Shown piece by piece: positions 1 to 4,083 of a DNA stretch of 6,138 bases. Under the pieces are notes generated by a model. The model searched no databases. It saw only the letters and a list, made by a program, of their open reading frames with translations, and was not told the DNA's origin. Position numbers and translations under genes: made by a program. How positions within the stretch are numbered: position 1 is the stretch's first letter; each line of letters begins with the position of its first letter. Source of the stretch: an uncultured Actinomycetes bacterium (lineage in GTDB: Bacteria > Actinomycetota > Thermoleophilia > Miltoncostaeales > Miltoncostaeaceae); NCBI GenBank assembly GCA_937862675.1, contig CALMEC010000026.1:1-6138 (forward strand), given 5' to 3'.

Positions 1-1
1 G

Positions 2-133
2 GTCGGGCGCCGCATCGAATGGCGCGGCAAGGGTGTTGATGAGAAAGGTGTCGATGCGATCAACGGCGAGGAGCTGGTGGTCATCGATCCCAGGTATTTC
101 CGGCCGACCGAGGTGGACCTGCTGCTCGGCGAT
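2..133 (+). pseudogene. gmd: GDP-mannose 4,6-dehydratase, C-terminal fragment, broken at its 3' end
   Basis: Intact family members convert GDP-D-mannose to GDP-4-dehydro-6-deoxy-D-mannose, the first step to GDP-fucose and related sugars for surface glycans. Reading from base 2, the frame gives GKGVDEKG and then VVIDPRYFRPTEV followed by LLGD. This is the highly conserved C-terminal block of the family, normally followed by about 25-40 more residues. After codon 131-133 the match stops and the frame becomes the antisense of the neighbouring phosphatase gene. It stays open to a TGA at 794-796 as a Gly/Arg/Ala-rich tail of about 220 residues that resembles no dehydratase C-terminus. The 5' part of the gene lies outside the window, so whether the rest is intact is unknown. 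The family call rests on the conserved block and is quite sure. Calling it broken is inference from the lost tail and the abrupt change of coding strand. Confidence 0.83.
113..133. other. Junction between two broken, opposite-facing genes
   Basis: Dehydratase similarity on the + strand ends here at LLGD, and phosphatase similarity on the - strand ends here at AEQQV. The stretch GACCTGCTGCTCGGCGAT (116-133) reads correctly for both: D-L-L-L-G-D forwards and I-A-E-Q-Q-V backwards. The two parental genes could therefore have shared about 18 bases of identity on opposite strands. That would suit a microhomology-driven inversion, or a false join during assembly. The shared length is inferred from the family consensus, because the intact parents are not in the window. 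Confidence 0.7.
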
Positions 134-748
134 CGAGCCCAGACCGCCCGCGGCCTTCGTCTCGGTCGGGCAGATGGCGCGGGTGTCGGCGGGGCCCTGA
201 CAGGCACGCTGCGAGACGTGCGAGCTGGGGCCGGCCGGGGTGGCGTCGGTGATCTCTGCCGTGGAGACATCGCCGGTGGCCTTCCCCTGGCGCCGGGCGA
301 TCTCCATGAAGGTGGTGTACCCGGTGTTGCTCCCGGGAACGTTCGTGGCCGTCGACGGACCCTGCGAGAGACGACCGTCGATGGTGCGCCTGCCGGTGGA
401 CCAGGCCGTGGCCGTGGGAGCGGAGTCACCGGCGTAGTTCGGGGCGTAGGCGGGCCCCGGACCGGGGGAGAGCACGTAGTGGAGCGAGCTGCCGCGGAAC
501 GGCAGGCGGTCCATGTTGAGACGGCCCGCGGCGCCCTTGCCGTAGTAGCGGGCGAGGGTCATCTCGGAGTCGCCCATGCCGTCTCCGATCAGGAGGATGA
601 CGTTCTTGGGCTTCGCCGGGTCGATCTTCGACTCGAGTGCGGTGGACTTGCTGCGCTCGGTGAGGCGGCCGGCGACGGCGACCGACCCGCCGACAGTGAG
701 CACAGCGGCACCGGCCATGAGGGCGGTGCGGGAGCGTGGGAGACGCAC
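116..748 (-). pseudogene. Alkaline phosphatase (PhoA type), N-terminal half only
   Basis: Intact homologues are exported phosphomonoesterases that release phosphate outside the membrane. The start is GTG at 748, set by AGGAG (complement of 755-759) six bases upstream. Residues 1-27 are a basic, Ala/Val-rich export signal or anchor. IGDGMGD holds the metal ligand D56. DSAPTATAWSTG holds the nucleophile S109 beside D108, matching D101-S102 of E. coli PhoA. DATPAG gives D168/T170 (E. coli D153/T155), and SQRACQGP places the phosphate-binding Arg at 181. The match runs to about residue 211 (GGLGSIAEQQV) and then stops. Further codons stay open to the window edge but are the antisense of the dehydratase gene. 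The missing half would carry the remaining zinc ligands (E. coli E322, D327, H331, D369, H370, H412), so the fragment should be inactive. No clear Pho box was found upstream. Confidence 0.88.
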
Positions 749-754
749 GACATT

Positions 755-759
755 CTCCT
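755..759 (-). promoter_or_regulatory. Ribosome binding site of the phosphatase gene
   Basis: AGGAG on the - strand lies six bases before GTG 748. It favours this GTG over the ATG at 753-751, which is in a different frame, and over internal start codons. Confidence 0.6.
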
Positions 760-991
760 AACGGGAAGTGGTTTCTGCGTCTCGGACCCTGGTTGACGTC
801 CCGGCGGACGTGGTCGTCCGTCCAGTCACAGGGCGGTGTCGATCGGGTGGCTCGGCGACGGGACGATGTGCGGGGTCGTCCGGAAACGTCGAAGGACCGT
901 CCGGCCGCACGACATCTCCGAGGCGCTCCCCGGACTCACGAAGAGGGAGACCGGTGACCATCAGGATGGCGCCGGGTGCCCCCGATACGGT

Positions 992-1016
992 GTGACGACG
1001 TCCGGGCCGTCGTCAC
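992..1016 (-). terminator. Perfect 9-bp hairpin downstream of the Rrf2 gene
   Basis: GTGACGACG at 992-1000 and CGTCGTCAC at 1008-1016 are exact reverse complements around a 7-base loop. The hairpin lies about 53 bases past the Rrf2 stop codon, where a terminator is expected. No T-run follows it on the - strand, so it would be a terminator of the U-poor kind common in high-GC bacteria. An operator for the downstream phosphatase unit is the alternative. Confidence 0.4.
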
Positions 1017-1068
1017 CGACGGATGGACACGGGAAGCCGGCGCGGGCCGCGGTGGCCGACCGGATCGG

Positions 1069-1527
1069 TCAGCGGGTCGTCCAGGACTCCGGTTCGTCCG
1101 CCAGCTTCCGGACGCTCGCCGGCAGCTTGCCCGATGCGATGTCGGCGACGGACACGACCTCCACCACCCGGCGGATACTCGTGCGAAGCCCGATCCACAC
1201 CCGCTGCAGGGGCTCCGCGTTGCCGGGATAGGTCGTGGACTCCGGCGGCTCGCCGCGCACCGAGGCCAGCGGGCCCTCCACCGCTCGGATCACGTCGGCC
1301 ACCGAGATCTCCTTGGCCGGACGGGCCAGCCAGTAGCCGCCCTCCTGCCCGCGCCGGCTGCCCACCAGGCCCGCATGGCGCAGGTCGGCGAGGATGTTCT
1401 CGAGGAACTTCAGCGGGATGCCCTGGGCCGACGCCACCGCGTCGCCCTTCCGCGGGGATCCGGAATCGGTGCCGACCAGTTCAACCATGGCGCGGACGGC
1501 GTAGTCGGCTTTCGCGGAGACGCGCAC
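1069..1527 (-). CDS. Rrf2-family transcriptional regulator
   Basis: This is a small dimeric winged-helix repressor of the Rrf2 family, 152 residues, the usual family length. It opens with MRVSAKADYAVRAMVEL, the classic Rrf2 start. The DNA-binding helices lie at about residues 28-56 (ending ENILADLRHAGLV), the wing at 57-69 (SRRGQEGGYWLAR), and the ISVADVIRAVEGPL linker at 74-87. Where IscR, NsrR and RsrR carry Fe-S cysteines (about residues 88-108), this protein has RGEPPESTTYPGNAEPLQ. It has no cysteine anywhere, so it cannot bind a cluster in the IscR way. Its effector is unknown. Start GTG at 1527 fits the family N-terminus exactly, but no Shine-Dalgarno site precedes it, so the mRNA may be leaderless or weakly led. 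The gene is divergent from the VOC gene, and the gap between them holds palindromes that could be its operator. The target genes cannot be read from this window. Confidence 0.93.
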   Translation of the reverse strand: MRVSAKADYAVRAMVELVGTDSGSPRKGDAVASAQGIPLKFLENILADLRHAGLVGSRRGQEGGYWLARPAKEISVADVIRAVEGPLASVRGEPPESTTYPGNAEPLQRVWIGLRTSIRRVVEVVSVADIASGKLPASVRKLADEPESWTTR

Positions 1528-1601
1528 ACCGGGAAGGTTGCCAGAACGGGCGGATGCGCGGACGTCGGTGCGAGTCGTTACACGGAGGCGTGGACGTGGG
1601 G

Positions 1602-1620
1602 TGCGTCACCGGGTGATGCA
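1602..1620. promoter_or_regulatory. 19-bp near-palindrome between divergent genes, possible operator
   Basis: TGCGTCACC at 1602-1610 and GGTGATGCA at 1612-1620 are reverse complements except for one position, with a single central G. A one-base centre cannot form an RNA hairpin, so a DNA site for a dimeric protein is the natural reading. It lies 75 bases upstream of the Rrf2 start and about 150 upstream of the VOC start. The Rrf2 protein encoded next door is an obvious candidate binder, but this is inference. Confidence 0.4.
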
Positions 1621-1629
1621 GGGCGACGG

Positions 1630-1669
1630 GGACACCCACGGTCAGGGCGGTGTCCTTTCGGAGGTGTCC
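1630..1669. repeat. Three copies of a 7-base word (GGACACC / GGTGTCC)
   Basis: GGACACC lies at 1630-1636, its reverse complement GGTGTCC at 1649-1655, and a second GGTGTCC at 1663-1669. The first two form an inverted repeat with a 12-base spacer, and the last two are direct repeats 14 bases apart. They sit in the divergent regulatory gap and may be protein-binding sites, although chance is not excluded in DNA this GC-rich. Confidence 0.3.
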
Positions 1670-1717
1670 GGTGGTGCATCCGCGCCGCCGGGGGCACGCA
1701 CCACGCCGCGATCTCCG

Positions 1718-1744
1718 TGGAACTGCTCATCGAGGGAGTACCCT
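1718..1744 (+). promoter_or_regulatory. Possible promoter of the VOC gene
   Basis: TACCCT at 1739-1744 fits the loose TAnnnT -10 pattern of actinobacteria, and TGGAAC at 1718-1723 could be a -35, though the 15-base spacer is short. The inferred start would give a leader of about 20 bases that includes the ribosome binding site. The evidence is weak. Confidence 0.25.
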
Positions 1745-1760
1745 TACGCGAATCTCGCAA

Positions 1761-1767
1761 AAGGAGG
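1761..1767 (+). promoter_or_regulatory. Strong ribosome binding site of the VOC gene
   Basis: AAGGAGG lies four bases before ATG 1772. It is the strongest Shine-Dalgarno match in the window that sits before a gene, and it fixes the start. Confidence 0.75.
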
Positions 1768-1771
1768 GTCC

Positions 1772-2191
1772 ATGGCATCGGTACTGTGTCCGTACCTCTC
1801 GTTCACGGACAAGGCACGAGAGGCGATGAGCTTCTACCGGGACGTCTTCGGTGGAGAGCTCACCATCAGCACATTCGGGGAGGCGGGTATGGGCGAGGGG
1901 CCCATCGCGGACCGCGTGATGCACTCGCACCTCGTCACGCCGGCCGGCTTCAACCTCATGGGATCCGACACCCCGCCGGGGATGGAGCGCCCGGGAGGAT
2001 CGGCGATCACCGTCATGGTCTCCGGCGACGACGACGAGGCGCTTCGCGATCACTTCGCGGCCCTCGCCGAAGGCGGCCAGGTCGGTACTCCTCTGGAGCG
2101 GCAGTTCTGGGGGGACGTCTTCGGCATGCTCACCGACCGCTTCGGCGTCTCGTGGGGGATCGACATCGCCGGCGCGGGAGACGTCGCCTGA
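1772..2191 (+). CDS. VOC-family protein, PhnB/YjdN-like
   Basis: This 139-residue cytoplasmic protein belongs to the vicinal oxygen chelate (glyoxalase/bleomycin-resistance) superfamily, in the PhnB-like branch. Visible hallmarks are the N-terminal beta strand VLCPYLSF (4-11), the helix AREAMSFYRDVFGGEL (15-30), VMHSHLVTPAGFNLMGSD (49-66), and the C-terminal LERQFWGDVFGMLTDRFGVSW (108-128), where the FWGD-FG-TD-FGV pattern is typical of PhnB-like proteins. Length is normal. The members of this branch have no agreed reaction, so substrate and role are open. The name PhnB does not imply phosphonate metabolism here, since no other phn gene is present. ATG 1772 with an excellent ribosome binding site gives a sure start. 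The stop overlaps the putative start of the RDD gene, suggesting one transcript and coupled translation. Confidence 0.92.
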   Translation: MASVLCPYLSFTDKAREAMSFYRDVFGGELTISTFGEAGMGEGPIADRVMHSHLVTPAGFNLMGSDTPPGMERPGGSAITVMVSGDDDEALRDHFAALAEGGQVGTPLERQFWGDVFGMLTDRFGVSWGIDIAGAGDVA

Positions 2192-2757
2192 GCACCTCGC
2201 CGCATCAGGAGGACGGATCCGCGTTCCTCGAGTTCGAGGACGACATCTCGTGGGACGCGGTCGACGTCGATCGGCAGGAGCTGCCGGTCGAGGACATCCC
2301 CATCCCCGTGGACGAACCGCCTGCGCGCCCGGTCCCGGAGGACGCCGCGCAGGAGCCCACCTCACGCGTGGATCTCTTCTCGCGTCGCGTGCTCGCCCTG
2401 TTCGCCGATGCCGCCCTCGTTTTCGTGGTCAACGTGATCACCTGGGCCATCGGCGGTGACCTCGTGTCGCAGATCGTCGGCCTGGTCGCGTCGGCCGCCT
2501 ACTTCACCTACTTCGAAGGCCGTCCCGGCGGGCGCACACTCGGCAAGCGGTGGATGGGACTCCGCATCGTCGATCTCGGGGGACGGGAGGCGATCGGATA
2601 CCCGCGCGCGCTGCTGCGCTGGCTGGGACGCATCGTCTCGCTGATCCCCGCCGGGCTCGGCTGCGCCTGGATGCTCTGGGGGCACGGCCGCCAGACGTGG
2701 CACGACCGGATGGTCGGCACCGTCGTGGTGCACGTCGATCACCCGGACGACGCCTGA
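2188..2757 (+). CDS. RDD-family membrane protein
   Basis: This is an integral membrane protein of the RDD family, whose general role is unsettled; some members have been linked to ion transport. From the start chosen here it has 189 residues. Residues 1-60 are an acidic, Pro-rich cytoplasmic extension (FLEFEDDISWDAVDVD, then PIPVDEPPARPVPED). The RDD domain follows: R67 and D74 in the first membrane helix (68-88), a second helix (93-109), the family signature GGRTLGKRWMGLRIV (114-128), a third hydrophobic segment (about 145-163), and the closing TWHDRMVGTVVV (170-181). The start is uncertain because there is no in-frame ATG before the domain. CTG 2188 gives an M-S-T-S N-terminus, overlaps the VOC stop as CTGA, and has GGGAG seven bases upstream. 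In-frame GTG codons at 2308 and 2368 would shorten the extension but lack a well-spaced ribosome binding site. It is likely co-transcribed with the VOC gene. Confidence 0.88.
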   Translation: MSTSPHQEDGSAFLEFEDDISWDAVDVDRQELPVEDIPIPVDEPPARPVPEDAAQEPTSRVDLFSRRVLALFADAALVFVVNVITWAIGGDLVSQIVGLVASAAYFTYFEGRPGGRTLGKRWMGLRIVDLGGREAIGYPRALLRWLGRIVSLIPAGLGCAWMLWGHGRQTWHDRMVGTVVVHVDHPDDA

Positions 2758-2904
2758 CCGGGTCGCAGTGGCCCGGCGGTCCCTCGGTGACGACCGACAC
2801 GGGGAACGACCGCATTCGCCACTTGAGTCCTCGCCTCTTTGCGGCAAGGGTCTGATCGGCTTACTCCGTGCTCCGGTACCCGGTGCGCGGGGCGCCGGAC
2901 CATC

Positions 2905-2926
2905 GACCGATCCACGTGGGTCGGTC
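2905..2926. promoter_or_regulatory. 22-bp near-perfect palindrome upstream of the DUF3817 gene
   Basis: GACCGATCCAC (2905-2915) and GTGGGTCGGTC (2916-2926) are reverse complements at 10 of 11 positions, with CACGTG at the centre. The palindrome ends 17 bases before GTG 2944 and just ahead of the AAAGGGA ribosome binding site. It could be an operator for a dimeric regulator. In RNA it could also form a hairpin close to the ribosome binding site. No clear promoter was found in 2758-2904. Confidence 0.5.
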
Positions 2927-2943
2927 ATTGACGAAAGGGAACC

Positions 2944-3294
2944 GTGGCAGCCAAGACGAGCGGCGTCGGCCGACTGTTTGCGACCGTGGCGATTGTGGAG
3001 GCCATCACATGGGCCGGCCTTCTGGTCGGGATGGTCCTGAAGTACGCCACCGACACCACCGAGAAGGGCGTGCAGATCTTCGGCCCCATCCATGGTGTCG
3101 CCTTCCTGCTCTACATCGCCGTCACCTTCTACGCGGCCAAGAAACTGCGCTGGGACGGTGGCGCCACGGTCATCGCGCTGGCCGCGGCCGTTCCGCCGCT
3201 CACCACCCTCATCGTAGAGCGGGTCTGGGCCAAGCGCGGCTGGCTGGACGGGTCGCGCGCCACCGCGCCGGTGGAGAGCCCCGCCACCTCGTAG
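2944..3294 (+). CDS. DUF3817 domain membrane protein
   Basis: This 116-residue integral membrane protein is of the DUF3817 family, short proteins widespread in actinobacteria and other Gram-positives with no established function. There are three predicted membrane helices, at about 9-33 (containing VAIVEAITWAGLLVGMVLK), 48-66 and 73-94. The conserved family features are visible: E19 and W23 in the first helix, the FGPIHG turn with H50 before the second, and KLRWDGG between the second and third. The C-terminal 20 residues (GWLDGSRATAPVESPATS) are a short, polar, probably cytoplasmic tail. Start GTG 2944 is preceded by AAAGGGA at close spacing, and the reading begins M-A-A-K, as expected for the family. 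It stands alone: the RDD gene ends 186 bases before it, and a strong hairpin follows its stop. Confidence 0.92.
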   Translation: MAAKTSGVGRLFATVAIVEAITWAGLLVGMVLKYATDTTEKGVQIFGPIHGVAFLLYIAVTFYAAKKLRWDGGATVIALAAAVPPLTTLIVERVWAKRGWLDGSRATAPVESPATS

Positions 3295-3311
3295 TCGGGC
3301 CCCCGGCCCGC

Positions 3312-3334
3312 GGCTCGGTCCCTTCGACCGGGCC
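3312..3334. terminator. GC-rich hairpin between converging genes
   Basis: GGCTCGGTC (3312-3320) pairs with GACCGGGCC (3326-3334) around the loop CCTTC, giving nine pairs including one G-T. It lies 18 bases after the DUF3817 stop, between two convergent genes, so it could act in both directions. No T-run follows it. Confidence 0.6.
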
Positions 3335-3465
3335 CGGGCCTCCGGCGGTGTGGCCTCGCCGCACATCAGCTGGCAGGCGCAGAGGATCTGTCGCGCTGCT
3401 CATCGGCCGGGCGTATGCGGATGGCCAGTGCGCCTCGCTGCGTGCGGGAAGGATCGTCCCTGTCG

Positions 3466-3858
3466 TCACGGCGAGGCCGACAGGCGCGCCGTCGCGACCC
3501 GGTCGCCGTCGGCGTCGTATCCGACGACCGTTCCGCGGTTGAGGGCGCGCATCGGTCCACGGGTGCTCGCCACGATGAGGTACCAGCCGTTGCCCACCGT
3601 TCCGGGGAAGGTCCGGCCGTCCGTGGATCGGAGCTCCACACGCGCGATCTCCGGGGCGACAGGGGCGAAGGTCGTGAACATGGCGGCGTGTGTCGTGCCG
3701 TCCGGTTCGGTGAACGGACCACCCACGCCGCTGCCACATTTGCTGATGAGCGGTGCTCCGAGGCGACGGACGACGTACCGGCGCAGCATGGTCCGGTGTC
3801 GGTGGACGAACGCGTCGAACGTCGCGTCCGTGCCCAGAAGATCGGCATCCGTCGTCAT
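3466..3858 (-). CDS. Unrecognised protein with a sigma-factor-like N-terminus
   Basis: I do not recognise this gene as a whole. From ATG 3858 it has 130 residues. Residues 11-35 (ATFDAFVHRHRTMLRRYVVRRLG) look like the first helix of sigma-70 region 2, the FxxFxxRHxxxLxRYxxRRxG pattern. Nothing resembling the core-binding and -10-reading parts of region 2, or region 4, follows. The chain instead passes through PLISKCGSGVGG into a probably beta-rich part: FTTFAPVAPEIARVELRSTDGRTFPGTVGNGWYLIV (61-96) and VVGYDADGDRVA (111-122). That style is common in exported or sigma-associated actinobacterial proteins. It may be a fusion left by a deletion between two adjacent genes. The frame extends to ATG 3984, with further ATGs at 3957 and 3867. 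ATG 3858 was chosen because a perfect inverted repeat (3881-3907) sits just before it and MTTDADLL is a natural N-terminus. No ribosome binding site is clear for any start. Confidence 0.55.
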   Translation of the reverse strand: MTTDADLLGTDATFDAFVHRHRTMLRRYVVRRLGAPLISKCGSGVGGPFTEPDGTTHAAMFTTFAPVAPEIARVELRSTDGRTFPGTVGNGWYLIVASTRGPMRALNRGTVVGYDADGDRVATARLSASP

Positions 3859-3880
3859 CACCCGCATACTTGCCACGTCT

Positions 3881-3907
3881 GCGACGAAAGGTTTCACCTT
3901 TCGTCGC
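3881..3907. promoter_or_regulatory. Perfect 12-bp inverted repeat, operator or RNA hairpin
   Basis: GCGACGAAAGGT (3881-3892) and ACCTTTCGTCGC (3896-3907) are exact reverse complements around the spacer TTC. The last five bases GTCGC pair again with GCGAC at 3912-3916 across AAAG, so two alternative foldings share one arm. The repeat lies 14-23 bases before the ATGs at 3867 and 3858 on the - strand, and about 60-80 bases before the right-hand gene on the + strand. It is well placed to control the divergent pair. A terminator is less likely because no gene ends nearby. Confidence 0.6.
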
Positions 3908-3951
3908 AAAGGCGACTGCGATACGCCACGGGTGACATCACCGACCGCGGC

Positions 3952-3957
3952 TACCAT
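3952..3957 (+). promoter_or_regulatory. Possible -10 element giving a leaderless start
   Basis: TACCAT fits the TAnnnT pattern, with its last base seven positions before the A of ATG 3964, the layout of a leaderless actinobacterial transcript. No good -35 exists at 16-18 bases; GTGACA at 3932-3937 is only 14 bases away. Confidence 0.35.
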
Positions 3958-3963
3958 CGTCGG

Positions 3964-4083
3964 ATGCAGCTGATCAAAGATCATCGCGCGGTCCGGCCGG
4001 ACGTTCGTCGGACGACCGTGTCGGACCGTCGAACGGCCGCGAGGCGACGGGTGACGCTCTTCGAGGTGACGTCATCGCGCTGA
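3964..4083 (+). CDS. Possible 39-residue leader ORF before the nuclease
   Basis: ATG 3964, placed where a leaderless transcript from TACCAT would begin, opens 39 codons (MQLIKDHRAVRPDVRR and onward, Arg-rich). They end at TGA 4081-4083, which overlaps the CTG proposed as the nuclease start (CTGA). No family is recognised. It may be a translated leader that couples ribosomes onto the nuclease, or a chance frame. The only support is its position. Confidence 0.25.
   Translation: MQLIKDHRAVRPDVRRTTVSDRRTAARRRVTLFEVTSSR
4063..4069 (+). promoter_or_regulatory. Ribosome binding site that helps place the nuclease start
   Basis: GAGGTGA is a strong anti-Shine-Dalgarno match, 10 bases before CTG 4080 and 4 bases before ATC 4074, both in the nuclease frame. 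No ATG, GTG or TTG in that frame lies in reach, so the true start must be unusual or the sequence contains an error. Confidence 0.45.

Larger units (their letters stand above)
749..1068. other. 320-base stretch without a convincing gene
   Basis: This lies between the phosphatase start and the Rrf2 gene stop, both on the - strand, so it should hold the Rrf2 terminator and the phosphatase promoter. Short open frames exist on both strands but are rich in Arg, Gly and Pro, with no recognisable domain. Visible structures are a 6-bp hairpin at 805-820 (CGGACG, loop TGGT, CGTCCG) and a 9-bp hairpin at 992-1016. No clear -10 element or repeated GTTCACC Pho-box pattern was seen. Confidence 0.6.

Noticed and set aside
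749..850. Pho-box search upstream of the alkaline phosphatase
   Set aside because: No pair of GTTCACC-like repeats could be seen, so phosphate control is not supported by the sequence.
758..961. 67-codon open frame on the - strand just upstream of the phosphatase
   Set aside because: There is no recognisable domain and no ribosome binding site. The composition is that of random high-GC sequence.
976..2187. Long open frame on the + strand leading into the RDD gene
   Set aside because: It is Arg/Gly-rich with no domain and lies over the Rrf2 gene on the other strand and the VOC gene in another frame. Only the part after about 2188 is real.
2758..2797. Short inverted repeats after the RDD stop (CCGGG/CCCGG and TCGGT/ACCGA) as a terminator
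   Set aside because: Arms are only five pairs, one with a long loop. This is expected by chance in such GC-rich DNA.
3971..3983. TGATC-AAA-GATCA inverted repeat as an operator
   Set aside because: Five-base arms are too short to claim on their own, and it overlaps possible start codons on both strands.
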